Source: Sipunculus nudus | Lineage: Eukaryota > Annelida > Sipuncula > Golfingiida > Sipunculidae | Direction of reading: 5' to 3' | Length of the DNA: 64,000 nucleotides | Assembly: GCA_026874595.1 (NCBI GenBank) | Contig: CM049311.1 | Coordinates: forward strand, 43,405,676-43,469,675 | Shown here: one piece after another, positions 37,793 to 50,370 of the stretch | Layout: each line of letters opens with the position of its first letter | Numbering within the stretch: the first letter of the stretch is position 1 | Notes under the pieces: model-generated | Told to the model about the DNA's origin: nothing | The model's input: the letters and a program-made list of their open reading frames with translations, nothing else | The model's database searches: none | Program-made: the position numbers and the translations under genes

Positions 37793-40640
37793 GAATAAGA
37801 TTAGGGTCAATTTTGCCTGTAGTTCTAAGTGCCAGGGAACCTCATTGAATGACCAGCTTCTTCAGGGGCCAGACCTTATTAATGCTTTATATTTTTATAT
37901 AATAAATTATTACACAGTATTATTGGTACGTTGTTTCGCTTCAGAAAGGAACCAGTCGCTATTATGTGCGTAGTTGAAAGAATGTTCCATCAGTTCAGGG
38001 TCAGTGTTCAGGATTGGAAGTGCCTCAGTTTCTTGTGGTGGGACAATATACACATGGAGGAGAACCTACAGAATACTGCATGAAAGCTAATCTCCTAAGT
38101 GCCACCTCTTCTCCAGGATGTGCAAATTATGGCTTGAAGAGGGTTGCAAATGAAAAGTTACAGCAATGAAGCAGCCAACCTTGTTCAAAAGAAGTTTTAT
38201 GTAGACGACAGGCTTACAAGTGTCACCACTGTCGCTGATCCCTTGGCATTAATAGAGAAAACTTGTGTTATGTGCAAGAAAGAAAACCTCAGACTCCATA
38301 AGTTCATATCCAATAGTTGAGATTGTCCTCAAAGATCGACCTTTGACCCATCTTGGTATATTGTCTACCATGGCATCAGTTTACGACCCTTTGGGGTTCT
38401 TAGCACCCTTTGTGCTTACCTGTAAACAGATTTTGCCACAGATGCAACTGACCGGGATGATCCTCCATCTGATGAATTAAGTAAGAAATGGGAACAGTGG
38501 AGAAAAGAGCTACCTGTGCTGGCAAGAATCAAAATAAGGTGTTTCAAACCAGATGATTTTGGAAACCCTGTACAGGTAAAGCTGCATCATTTATCAGATG
38601 CATGTTTCTCAGGTTATGGACAGTGCTCCTCTATCAGATTTATTGATGACAGATCACAGGTACAATGTTGTCTAGTCATGGGGAAAGCAAGAGTTGCTCT
38701 GCTTAAGATCGTCCTGATTCCTTGACTGGAACTGCAGGCAACATTAGTTTCAGTCAAGATAAGCAATATGCTTAGCATGGAATTAGAGTATGACAACCTC
38801 AAAGAATACTTCTGGGCAGACTCTTAATTCATCCTGGGATACATAGACAATGAAGCAAGATGGTTTCATGTATAGGTGTCTAACAGAGTACAACAGATAA
38901 GAAATTTCACCAAACCAGAACAGTGGCAATACATCCTCTCAGACGAGAATCCAGCTGACCATGTCAAACTGGTTCACAGGACCCTCCTTTTTATGGATGA
39001 ATGACATCCCTGAACGTGAACATGAGAAAACAGAGCCAGATGAGAGTGACCCTGAGGTTAAGAAGGCCAACGTTCGTGCAACCACATCCCCAGAAAATAT
39101 TTAGGTGGTGAACAGTTTGAGCACTTCTAAAACTGGTCGAGTCTTGTAAGAGCAGTCACTATGATTCAGAAGTTTATTGCAAGAAAGAAGTGCAAACATG
39201 CAGCTAAAGCACAAGTCTGTGAAGAAGACAAGCAACGTGCTGAGAGGACAATCATAAAACTTGCACAACACGAAGCCTTTGGTCCAGAGATCAAGTCACT
39301 GAAAGCAATGGAAATAAACAGAGCTGCAAAAAAAGTAGCAACAGCTGTCTGCACAAGTTGGACCCATCTGTGGACAATCAAGCAATGCTCCAAGTAAGAG
39401 GTAGACTCAAGGCATCTTCTCTTCAGTTCACTGTTAAGCACCCACTTATTCTCCCGGAGAAGAGCCATGTCACAAACCTGATTATTTAACACCTTCATGA
39501 GAATACAGCACACCAAGAAAAGGGTCTAACAGCCAATGCCTTACACTCCAGAGGATACTGGGTAATAGGCTGCAGCATGGTCGTATCATCTCTCATCTTC
39601 AAATTTGTGACCTGTAGAAAGCTTTGTGGCCAAAGACAGGGTCAGAAAATGGCAGATCTGCCTGAAAACATACTAGAGCCATCACCTCCTTTTACTTACT
39701 GCAGGGCAGATTGTTTTGGTCTGTTTATCATGAAGGAAAAGTGGAAGGAGCTAAAGAAATATGTGCTACTATTCACATGCAATGGCCTCAAGGGCAGTAC
39801 TTCTTTAGAGCTTCTTGTCCACAGATGCAATATTAAAAGGTCTCCATTGTTTCATGGCCTTACGGGGACAAGTCAGACAGATCAGATGTGACAGAGGCAC
39901 AAACTTCGTTGGTGCAAAACATGAGCTACAACAAGCCCTTTCAGAGCTCGATGAAGAAGCTGTTAAAGACAGACTTCTAGAAAAAGACTGTGAATTCATC
40001 ATGAACGCACCCTGATCTAGTCACATGGGCGTAGTATAGGAACGGCAGATTCGCTCTATACAAAGCGTTCTCATGGCTCTTCTAGATCAATCTGGTACCT
40101 GTTTTGATGGTTCCTCGCTTGGGACATTCCTGTACGAAGCCATGGCAAAAGTCAACAGCAGACCGCTTGCTATGGAAAATCTGTATGATCCATTGGAACC
40201 AACACCTCTTCCCCAAATCAGCTCTTAACAATGAAATCTGAAATTGCCTTGCCAGCTCAAGGCAGTTTCATGAAAGAAGACCTGTATGCTCAAAAAAGAT
40301 GGCGGAGAGTTCAACACTTAGAAACAAATTTTGGCTACGATGGAAGGGAAAATAACTGATGAACTTGCTGGTCCAACAAAAATGGAACAACCAGCATAGG
40401 AATTTTGAAATTGGTGATATATTCATCCTCAAAGATGATGACTTAGTTCGCGATAGAAGGAAGCTTGCCCGCATTGTGGAAGTAATCCCGGACTAGGATG
40501 AACTAGTACGCAAAGTTAAACTTCTTTTGGCCAATGCAATCTTAACTGAACAAGGGCAGAGATTATACAAGGCCACCGAACTGATAAGACCAATACACAA
40601 GTTAACATTATTGTTGGAGACCCAGGATAAGGAGTGAATG
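37793..40640 (+). pseudogene. BEL/Pao retrotransposon pol remnant (RT, RNase H, integrase, DUF5641)
   Basis: The reading frame is broken by many stops and frameshifts, but family landmarks follow the usual order. Reverse transcriptase: [16 protein letters not shown] at about 37830, ATSSPGCANYGLKR at about 38102, and catalytic FYVDD at about 38196. The RT-RNase H connection: GILSTMASVYDPLGFLAPFV at about 38352. RNase H region: about 38500-38990. Integrase zinc binding: HLHENTAH then TCRKLC at about 39490-39625. The integrase core has YCRADCFG (first Asp), RCDRGTNFVGA (second Asp) and an ER dipeptide after a stop. DUF5641 tail: GDIFILKDDDLVRDRRK and PIHKLT at about 40600. Gag, protease and the start of RT are missing. 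The element is dead, and it lies antisense to the channel gene. Confidence 0.88.
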
Positions 40641-40748
40641 ATGCGTCTTTAGAATTACAAAGATTGAACATTGATGGTCTCACTATTTTAATATCTGATA
40701 GTCCACTATTATGATTACAGATAAATCACTCGTGTTTTGGTGGGGGAG

Positions 40749-41151
40749 TGTAGCTGTCGCAGTTTTGGGAGCAGTTACCAGTCTATTTAAAGATGCAGTT
40801 GGGAGCAGTAACCAGTTTATGTAGAGACTAATAACCTGAGGTCACTGTGTGAAGTTGAGAGTAAGAAAATAGCTCCTTTTAAGATGTCTTTTATAGATTT
40901 TCTAATGTCTAAGGGAAATCCATTACTGTCTTCATTTTTGTACGAAAGCTGTACTTGTTTGACACATCTGTATTTGTATTACGATGGAGATCTTATTGTC
41001 AGAGCAGTTTATCCGTGAAGTGATATAAGATGGTAACTACTTGCACAGAAAAATGGTGGTTGTTGAGCAGTTTTCGCTAGAGTTGACGGACCTCTTTAAT
41101 TTCTATTTAAAGTACTTGAATCAAGTAAGAAAACCTAGTTGTATATGGTAA
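40749..41151 (+). repeat. BEL/Pao 3' LTR, probably partial
   Basis: A polypurine tract TGGTGGGGGAG at about 40739-40748 is followed by TGTAGCTGTCGCAG, a typical LTR start. The LTR runs at most to 41151, where the CAAG left end of a family A copy begins. No 5' LTR is in the window, so the LTR length cannot be checked. Confidence 0.6.
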
Positions 41152-42637
41152 CAAGTGGCCCATGGGCCATGACGCTCAGCTGAATTCAAGGAATGTTGAA
41201 CAATGAGCAAAATGACTGCCAGAGTGCAAACAAATCATGAATATTGTGAAGAATCCGTAGAAATTGGTTCCAGTGAGCTTTTGGACAGATGACAACTTCA
41301 TCTGAAGGTCTCATAAATAGAAAAAAGAAATGCGTAAAAATTTGAAAAAAATACAGGTAGTGCCACCAGTCTGCAGGAACTGATGAAACACATTAGTTAT
41401 TCAGATACTGGAGCTTTTGTTTGTATAAAATTTTTAATTATTCTTGGGGGTATTTATGAGCCTTATAGCTCGGAGAATATGGGTAACAGAAACCTAATTT
41501 CAGGTTTCCAAGGAGATTTTTCATTAGTCACCCTGGATGTCAAGTAAGATTCTAGGTTCAGCAGTTACAGTTTGTGCCATGTTAACAGATGACCTCTTCA
41601 TTTGAAGGTCTCATAAATAGAGAAACAAGGGTACAATGGGTCACGGCACTCAGCTGTTATATATGATAAAAAAATATGATTTTGAAATGAGGCACATGCT
41701 GGTTTTGTGTGGTAATAAATATAAGCTGTATTATGAGTTGTTGGTGTTTAGCTTATGTATGATTTTGATAGTTTCTTTGGAGACAGGGAAGAGATTTTTT
41801 TTTTATTAACAATTGGAGTGCTATTGTCATACAGATTTTGACTTGGCCATATAACTGATAAGCAGCACATATAAGATAAGAGTTTAACTATTTATTAAAA
41901 TTTAATAACAAATATTGTGCCAAATATAATTTTTATTAAAATAATAAGAGAATCATATTTTTTTAAAATTTAAATATAACAAATGATTATTAAAATAATA
42001 TTATAGAATATATTCATGAATGCATTCATGAATACATTTTGAAAGTATTTGCACTGGTATTCAAATACTTTCATTTTTACTTGAATTCCCATTCTTATGC
42101 AATTTTATAATCGAGTACATATTCATATTTGTATTCAAATACATATGCAAAGTATTCACACCATGTCTGGCATTTATTCAGTTTTAGCCAAACAATGATG
42201 TTGAGAATCCAGAATATAAACAAAGGACCCATGGGTCACAGTGCTAAGCTTAAGTTTTAAATTTATTCAAATGCAAAATATGAAAAATATTCTATTGTAA
42301 TGTTTTTCATTTATATAAGCATATGAGAAGCTAAGAGGAAAGGGGCCCTCCTACTTGGTTATAGTAAAGTTCTAAATATATGATTGCAAACTAATACTCT
42401 GACAAGACTGTCATGGAGAAAAACAGTAAAAGTTTTGAGACACTGTGATGCATATGAAAAATTAACAGATTAACAGGCAAGTGGACAGAATGGACTAATA
42501 CCTTTATTTCACTTTCAAGGGAATAATGCATTTAAGTTTATATATAAGCCTATTTTTTAGCATATCCACTTTTTCCATTAATAGTTTTTATCTGATTTAT
42601 TTTTTTTTATTTACAAGTTTTATAAATTTGTAATAAA
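41152..42637 (-). mobile_element. Three successive family A left ends
   Basis: Left ends with the GACCCATGGGTC-type palindrome and a GCTCAGCTG-type motif lie at 41152, 41626 and 42221. The interval 41880-42637 repeats, in the same order, the block plus left end seen at 21365-22125, including the 24-bp palindrome. This implies the joined arrangement was copied as one piece. Confidence 0.65.
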
Positions 42638-45600
42638 CAAGGCCTACAGGCCTAATGCGAACCTGTGCATTGGGAAATACACCAGGTAAAATGCTTCAAT
42701 GCTGGACCATTACTTCTCATGTATATGAACAATGCAGGTACTAAACATTTTGAAAAAAGAAACAGTTACACAATCATCACTGCTGAAATTTCGGTATGGG
42801 TGCACACAACACAACTAGGGACCCATGGGTCTTGACGCTCAGCTGAAGTTTTCTATAAGGATATTTTTAAAGAAATTTTTCAGAATGACAGTCTTGTGAC
42901 CTTAACAAATGACCTTGAGACCAAAGAATCTTAGAACTTAACATCCTTGAACTTGTAGCATTAGGATTATTGTAACAATCTGTTAAAAGTGACCTTGACA
43001 TCTGACCAGATAACCTCAAATTCTACAGGTTTCCTCACTTTGGGCAAGTAAGCCATGTGTGAACACTGGAAAGTTCAGGATGAAAAGTTTGATTTACAGT
43101 GCATCCACAATCTTTTTAAAGATGAGGCTTCTGTGACCTTAAACTTAGATCTCTGGACCCTGAAAATCAAAATGAATTTACTTATGTGGTTGGTCATTAT
43201 TAAGTCAAGTTTGAAGCCAGTCTGTCTATCCAAAGCAGAACTAGAATATGGGTAGTCAACAAGCAGCTACGTGTATCCGCCAAAATCAGAGTAGGACTGG
43301 TTAAGTGAGGCATGGATTGAGTGGCAAGGGGAAATAGAGTTACATGTGTTACATATTAGAATGAATGTCTGCCACGTAAACATGATTGTAGGTGGAGCCA
43401 CCTGTCATTTGAACGAGAAAATATCTAAGATGTATACACATGCATAATTTCGGGTTGAAAAGTCAAACCACTGCAAAGATACGAGTGCGCCACCTGTCAT
43501 AAAATCGAGAAAGCTGTCCAGGATGTATAAACCTGCAAAATTTCAGGTGGATAAGTCAAACCACTGCTGAGATATGAGTGATATTATCCCATGGCAGACA
43601 AACAGATGGACACTGTGCAAAAATGGCTGCAGGTGGCGCCAACATTTTTGTGTATGTTATAAAGCTATCCAAAGGCTACATTTGTGTAAAATTTTTTTCC
43701 TGATTGGTCAAACGAGTCCAGTGATATAAGCATTAAAGTCCACAGTGTGAACGTGAATGAAGCTGGCGCCACCTGTCATAAAATCAAGAAAACTATTAGT
43801 GTGGGGGCATATGTCACCAAGTAATTTTTCCCTGTAAAAAGTGGACACCTTACATTTTTGTGATCCTTAGACCTTAAACTTTACAAAAAATTATGGTGCC
43901 AATTTTTCTATAGTGGTTTTGTCATTTTTTCAAGTCAAATTTGATTTTAAGCAAAAATTGAGGACCATTATATATATATTTTTCATACAGAGAGATATTT
44001 AGCAACAAAACACCTAAAAATGGTTAGTAAGATATATTACATCACAATAACTTAGACTAGACACTCAAATACTGCGTTAAGACGTTTATTACAATATTAG
44101 AGAGCACCCGTAGAGCGCAAACCTCCGCCAACACATGGATCCGCATCAAAATCCATCAGACTAATCATGAAAATTAATCAGCTGTTGTTTGTCCACCAGT
44201 ATATTGTTCTACAAAATTTCATTGATGAATTCTTAAAAAAAAAAATCATATAGAGACAACAAGGTATCCTTGGGTAGTTTGTGCAATGTACATATTGCGG
44301 ACCACTTGCTGATTTCAGGCAACCTGTATCGTATACAGTATGGCTCCCCTTTCCTTGGTTTTAACCAGTGACTAAATATTTGCTTCATTTATACATAACA
44401 TATGAAAATGGCCCTGTTATTCTTCCATTTGATATGATTTTGTTATTGCGTCATCCTATTGTTTGATTATTACATCACCAACATCACTATCCGCTCACTG
44501 ATAGTGAAGGTATAGAAACCCGTCTCTTACGGTTAGTTCATCCAAAGTATATTTAAAGGTTCCTAAGGAATTCTAGGGAGTATTTTTATATTTTGGTCAT
44601 AATCCAAAAAATAATTTGTAAAATTTTAAGGCAGAGGACTAAATTTTTTACATATTTTGTGAAGAATAAACAACAGAAAAAGGACAACTTTGACTGGATT
44701 TAGTGCCAGATCCTCACTAACCCAACCCAAAGTTTTAGGAAATTCTACCTAGTCCACCATTCACAGTGAAATGGAGTACATATTAAGAAGCAAAATAATA
44801 ATAATAATAATGATAATAATAACAACATTGTTCATATAACCTCAGCTAAGTTCGGGCAATAGCATATCATTTGGGAGCAATTATACCTTCTGTGGAGTAG
44901 CTATTTTCATCAGTTATTTACAGACATTTATTTACAGACATTTACAGTAGAATGAGACATGTAAAGGACAGATAATCAACATTGAATGAAATGCATGTTT
45001 TGTTGCAGAATTCATTAAGGAGAGTGTTTTGAAAAACAAAACAAAGGGACCTTAAAAATTTAGAATTTTAGAAAAATCCTGTTGAAGGAAACAAACTTAA
45101 AGTAAATATCAAATCATAACAAAAAAAGTGTCATCATAAGTTGAATGTGTTTTCAGTTTTTCTTCTATCCCATCTCTAATCCCCCCCCCCCCCCCCGATG
45201 GTCTATTTTTTTATCTAATTTCTTTGGTGGGCCAATTTCTTTTATACATTTATGGGAATATGAAACCGAGGCATTCAGTTTATACCAGTACAATAACAAA
45301 ACGGACAAATCTTAACAGAAACTATGGTAAAACCAATGGTAAAGTTTAAATAACAATGGTTAAGTTAAATGCTGGTTATTGTTAGTTTCTTGTCGCTTTT
45401 TCATAATCCTTAAATGACTTGTGATGGCACAGTGGCTACATAGACTGTTCCATATGTCGGAGCAAGATCACTGGTACAACATTAATTTTTTTTATGAAAA
45501 TAGTAATCTGTAGACAATGAGTAGCATCCAGCTTGTAATATCTATATATAATGCGAATTATGAAATAAAGAATAAAGAAAAGTCTATTCTTATATTTTAT

Positions 45601-46294
45601 AAAATCTGACTGGTTATGTCATTAAATGCAGGGTATGTCGGATGCAACAGTGGAATGTACATCTTTGATTGGAGCCCATGCTTTTTTATCATTTTATACC
45701 TAATAACTCCAGACAAAAACTTAAGCATTTTATACCTGCTTAACTAATGCTCGTTTTCCCTTAAATCGTGACCAAGAACAATTTTGATTTATTGCACAGG
45801 CTAACAAAATGACACGTGCCTTATGCAATACACAAATGCTTTGAATTTAATTAAAGGTTTTTGCATTTCTTTTTGGTTATTGTACTTTTAATAAAGGCCA
45901 TAAAAACAATAACAAAATTGTTTGGGTTATAATATGGGGACCGGTATAGAGGAAGTCAACATTAAGGTTGTTTTAAAAGCACATACAAATTCCCTTGAAC
46001 TTTTCTGAAACAGCACATGTTCAAGTAATTTTCAAGGAACCAAGTCTATAGAATCTGAGCTTAGTTCGTGTTTCTTACTGCTGGTCCAACTTACTGCTTA
46101 ATGATCTCACCTAAATAATAAATTGTTAAAAAGTAGAAATAATTAAATCATTATTTGTACGCTCATTTGGCAAATGTTAAAATTAAATATTTAAACCTGT
46201 CTTGTAAAACAATATTTTATTTAATTTTTCTGCAAGAAAATACAATTGTGTATGAATGCATCACATCTCTCTTTCTTTCTGTCTCTCTCCTCAC

Positions 46295-46295
46295 C

Positions 46296-46333
<38 letters not shown>

Positions 46334-46361
46334 GTATATATATTTGTGTATGTGTGTGTGT
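46295..46361. repeat. (CT)n/(TA)n/(TG)n compound microsatellite
   Basis: Direct reading shows CTCTCTCT, then TATATATA, then TGTGTGTG tracts in series. Confidence 0.95.
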
Positions 46362-46512
46362 AATTATACAAATAGATCAAATTTTGTCAGACATTTTTAC
46401 TACTGCGTAGTTTCGTGCAACGTGCTGCACTCAACACTGTCTGATTTATTATATAGCTCTGATGTCATACCATTGAGCACTTGTTAGTCTGTAGTGGAAG
46501 TGTAGGTTTGAA

Positions 46513-46582
46513 GTAAGAGTGATGCCTTTCAGATAGACTAATATCAATAAACATGTTACTATCTAAAAGGCATCACTCTTAC
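46513..46582. repeat. 24-bp inverted repeat hairpin with 22-nt loop
   Basis: The arm GTAAGAGTGATGCCTTTCAG with ATAG (46513-46536) pairs with 46559-46582 at 23 of 24 positions, across a 22-nt loop. Weaker pairing continues outward through GTGTAG and CTACAC. A precursor of this size could be cut like a microRNA precursor, or it may be a foldback relic. The sequence cannot decide. Confidence 0.85.
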
Positions 46583-47215
46583 TCTCTCTCTCTACACACA
46601 CACACACATATGTGTGTCATAAAAAGACCATAACTAGAGGTCGTCTGTTCTTGCGCGTGCACAACTCCAAAAGGAGAAATGATATGGAAGATAAAAAAAA
46701 GATACACTATTGGGATGCTTGAGAAAATCTTGATTTGTAAAGTAGCGCGGTTTTGCCGCCAGGTGCCATGCGTGCTATGTTTACATTTGTACCACTGATC
46801 TCGCAAACCTAACATCACTTGTGTACAGGAGTACTCAAATGGTTTACAATGAAATATTAGCAGATACCATAATAATTTAAGGAGAAAATAAAACAAGCTA
46901 TGTGTATTAAGCATATAACACTATATGTGTTTATCAAATATACTTGATATGTGAATAGGTACATTTAATGTAACCAAAATTTAATTTTAGACGTTCCCAA
47001 ACTAGTCAGAGAACTAAGTTTGTGTGTTTAGTATGTAAATACATTCCAAAAAGAACCTTTCCTATCCTCTTGTCCCAGCTTACTTTGTTTATGTTTCGGT
47101 CAAAGTTTATTAATTTAACATTTTAACTATTTTAATACAAGCTGAAAGACATGTCAAAACTGAATAAAAAAATTGGCACCATGTTTTTAAGGCTTCATAG
47201 AAAGGTGAAGAACAA

Positions 47216-49434
47216 CTAGATGTGTCGGAACGACACGTATGCCCCCGCCTGGGGCAAATTAGAAACATTTGTTAAATTTTGTAAAATTTTTTAAGTTCAG
47301 GAGGTGTTGTATGGTCAAAAGTAGGTCAACAAGGGCAAAATGCAAACTCGATCTGTAAAGGGTCATTATCAAGCAACACACCAAAAATCAGGCCAGTATA
47401 TGCAGGCATTATGAAAAAAAGTCCATATATGTGCATTTATCATGAAAATTTCTGTCTTTCATGAAATTTTCTATGTTCAGGATCTGTCATATGGTGAAAA
47501 ATAGGTTAACTGGGAGGAAACGCGAACTTGATCTGTAAGTGGTCATTATGCGCCCACAGACCAAACATTAGGCCAGTATCTGTAAGCATTGCATTGCAAA
47601 ACTAGAATATTAGCAAAAGTTGATAATCATTTATAAATTTAAATTGGAGAGGTATATACCATGTTTCATAACAATCCACCAAATGCTTCCTGAGAAATAA
47701 GCTCCTAAGTTTTTTTTCTATACTAAGCTCTGTAACCTTGAAAAGTAGGTCAAGATCACCCATCTTTGAACTTGACCAAGATTTTGTAAATATAATGCAA
47801 TAGCACTGAAGAAATGAAGTTCCTGTGTTGAATACCTTTGGAGATATCCTGCACAAAAGGCCAAAATTGAAAAAATCCGATAAAATTTCATTAAAAAATC
47901 AGATAATGCAGGTGGGGGCCACCAAAATTGAGCAGCACATACAGACCATCAGTCCCAATGATCATAGTAAGTTTTGTGAAAATCCACACAATGGTTCCTG
48001 AGATATAAACTTCTGAGTGTTTTTCTATAATCAGCTCTAAAATGTAGAAAATGGGTCAAGGTCACCCATCTTCGAACTTGACCGAGATTTTATCGATATA
48101 CATCTTCACTGATGAAATAAAATTCCAACGGTGAATCCTTTTAGAGATATCCCGCTATAACAGACGCAAAACGGACGGACGGACAGACAGATGGACGGAC
48201 GGACAGACGGACAGCTTGGGTGACGACAATAGCCCATCAGCCTATGAGCTGAGGGCTAAAAATGGCTGAACATATGTATTTGTCATGAAAATTTCTATTT
48301 TTCATGAATTTTTCTAAGTTTAGGAGCCGTAAAACGATCAAAAGTAGGTCAACCGGGAAGAAACGCGAACTCGATATGTAACTGGTCATTATCTGTCAAC
48401 ACACCAAAAATCAGGCCAATATCTGCAGGCATTGCGAAAAAAAGTCCGTACATGTGTATTTGTCATGAAAATTTCTATTTTTCTTGAAATTTTCTATGTT
48501 TAGGAGCCGTAAAACGGTCAAAAGTAGGTCAACCGGGATGAAACGCGAACTTGATCTGAAACTGGTCTATATCTGCCCACATTTAAAAAATCAGGCCAAT
48601 ATCTGCAGGCACTGCGAAAAAAAGTCCGTACATGTGTATAATTGTCATGAAAATTTCTATTTTTCATGAATTTTTCTAAGTTAAGGAGCCGTAAAACGGT
48701 CAAAAGTAGGTCAACCGGGACGAAACGCGAACTCGATTTGTAACTGGTCATTATCTGCCAACACCCCAAAAATCAGGCCAATATCTGCAGGCATTGTGAA
48801 AAAAAGTCCGTACATGTGTATTTGTCATGAAAATTTCTATTTTTCATGAAATTTTCTAAGTTTTGGAGCTGTAAAACGATCAAAAGAAGGTCAACAGGGA
48901 CGAAAAGCGAACTGGATATGTAACTGGTCATTATCTGCCAACACACAAAAATCAGGCCAATATCTGCAGGCATTGGGAAAAAAGTCCGTACATGTGTATT
49001 TGTCATGAAAATTTCTATTTATCATTAATTTTTCTGTTTAGGAGCCGTAAAACGGTCAAAAGTAGGTCAAGCGGGACGAAACGCTAACTCGATCTGTAAC
49101 TGGTCATTATCTGCCAACACACCAAAAATCAGGCCAATATCTGCAGGCATTGGGAAAAAAGTCCGTACATGTGTATTTGTCATGAAAATTTCTATTTTTC
49201 ATGAAATTTTCTAAGTTTCGGAGCCGTAAAACGATCAAAAGAAGGTCAACCGGGACGAAACGCGAACTCGATCTGTAACTGGTCATTATCTACCCACACA
49301 CCAAAAATCAGGCCAATAACTGCAGACATTGCGAAAAAAAGTACAACTGTTTGCTTTCGGAATGGCGGAATGACGGAAGGACGGACATGGGTAAAACTAT
49401 ATGCCCCGGCCACTTTGTGGCGGGGGCATAAAAA
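47216..49434 (-). mobile_element. Family C Helitron-like element, copy C2, carrying F
   Basis: The left end is CTAGATGTGTCGGAACGACA with ATGCCCCCGCC. The right end is the ATGCCCC/GGGGCAT hairpin at about 49401-49430 with AAAA. Two ~180-bp units, then element F (47602-48262), then about six more units with anchors near 48338, 48518, 48699, 48878, 49055 and 49234. The F insert occupies the same unit position as in C3. Confidence 0.82.
47602..48262 (-). mobile_element. Element F inside C2
   Basis: It begins CTAGAATATTAGCAA and ends, after a (GGAC)n-type run, with a hairpin of TAGCCC-AT-CAGC and GCTG-A-GGGCTA followed by AAAA. The right-end design matches the other families. The left end lacks an evident hairpin or matching inverted motif, so F may be left-truncated. 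The interior includes two similar modules with CCTGAGAAATAAGCTCC and CCTGAGATATAAACTTC. Confidence 0.65.
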
Positions 49435-50370
49435 TGCATGGGGTGTCACATTTTTACCAAAAAAAATTTACTCAGGCCAAATGTGCTACATATGCCCCTA
49501 CACTATATGCAGGTTGTTTTCGCATACCGAATTTCAGGAAATTTGGTCAAACCAGTGCAGAGATATGAGTGATTTTAACCCAAGGCAGACAAACAGATGG
49601 ATGCAATGCAAAAATGGCTGCAGGTGGCGCCACCATTTTGTGTATGTTATAAAGCTATCCAAGGGCTACATTTGTGCAAAAATTTTTTTCCTGATTGGTC
49701 TAACGAGTCAAGAGATAATAGCATGGCTTTCTACAGCCTGAACGTGAATGTTTGTGGCGCCACCTGTCAAAAACTCAAAAAGCTATGCGGGATGTATATG
49801 CATGCCGAATTTTAAGGTAATTTGGTCAAACCACTGCAGAGATATGAGTGATTTTAACCCAAGGCAGACAAACAGATGGAAGCTGTGCAAAAATGGCTGC
49901 AGGTGAAAATAAAATAAAATCAAGAAAGCTATCTAGGATGTATATGCATGCCAAATTTCAGGTGAATTAGTCAAACCACTGCAGAGATATGCGTGATTTA
50001 ACCCAAGGCAGATGAACAGATGGACACTGTGCAAAAACGGCTGCAGGTAGTGCCACCATTTTTGAGTATGTCATAAAGCTATCAAAGGGCTACATTTGTA
50101 GAAAATTTTTTTCCTGATCGGTCAAATGGTTCCTGAGATATGTGGGTTTATGTGTGGAAACAGACGCACAAATGGATGCTGGGCAGAGAAGAAAGGTCAG
50201 AGGTCAAAGCCAATTGGTTAGGCACCAGTTCATATGTGACCCGATAATTGGTGTAAGTTTCAGAAATATTCTTCCAGTAGTCTCATAGGAGTTCTCCGGA
50301 AACGAACACGGCAGCGGCGGAACCCGGTCAAAAACATAGTATCCGCAAAACTTTGTTTTGGCGGATACAA

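Larger units (their letters stand above)
43870..47215. other. Core of element G: non-coding, with hairpin and microsatellites
   Basis: It holds a block with AGCGCAAACCTCCGCCAACA at about 44115, a 16-bp C tract at 45181-45196, (CT)n and (TA)n runs at 46295-46361, a (CA)n run at about 46595-46610 and a long hairpin at 46513-46582. Open frames of about 110 codons at 46155-46487 and 46579-46914 run through the microsatellites and are not credible genes. Confidence 0.5.
43797..49505. mobile_element. TIR DNA element G, class uncertain
   Basis: TAGTGTGGGGGCATATGT at 43797 and its inverse ACATATGCCCCTACACTA ending at 49505 are terminal inverted repeats. Weaker inverted similarity runs inward for about 70 bp (AGTAATTTTT, GTAAAAA and GACACC on one side; their inverses on the other). 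Flanks are TAT on both sides; depending on where the end is set, the target duplication is TA or TAT. Element C2 lies inside, close to the right end. The remaining 3.4-kb core has no recognised transposase. Confidence 0.65.
43241..50370 (-). mobile_element. Family D copy D3, split by TIR element G
   Basis: The left end is CTAGAATATGGGTAGTC with CAACAAGCAGCTAC and GTATCCGCC. The right end is GTATCCGCAAAACTTTG then TTTTGGCGGATACAA. The flanks GCAGAA and TTATTATCCA rebuild the uninterrupted A interior GCATGAATTATCATCCAG at about 57780, so there is no target duplication. The D body is interrupted between 43796 and 49506. Confidence 0.8.

Noticed and set aside
46155-46914. Two open frames of about 110 codons in element G
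   Set aside because: They run through CT, TA and CA microsatellites, which lack stops in some frames.
48484-49449. Series of 60-83 codon frames with PVDLLLTVLRLLN-like repeats
   Set aside because: They are translations of the ~180-bp tandem units of C2 and recur in step with the unit.
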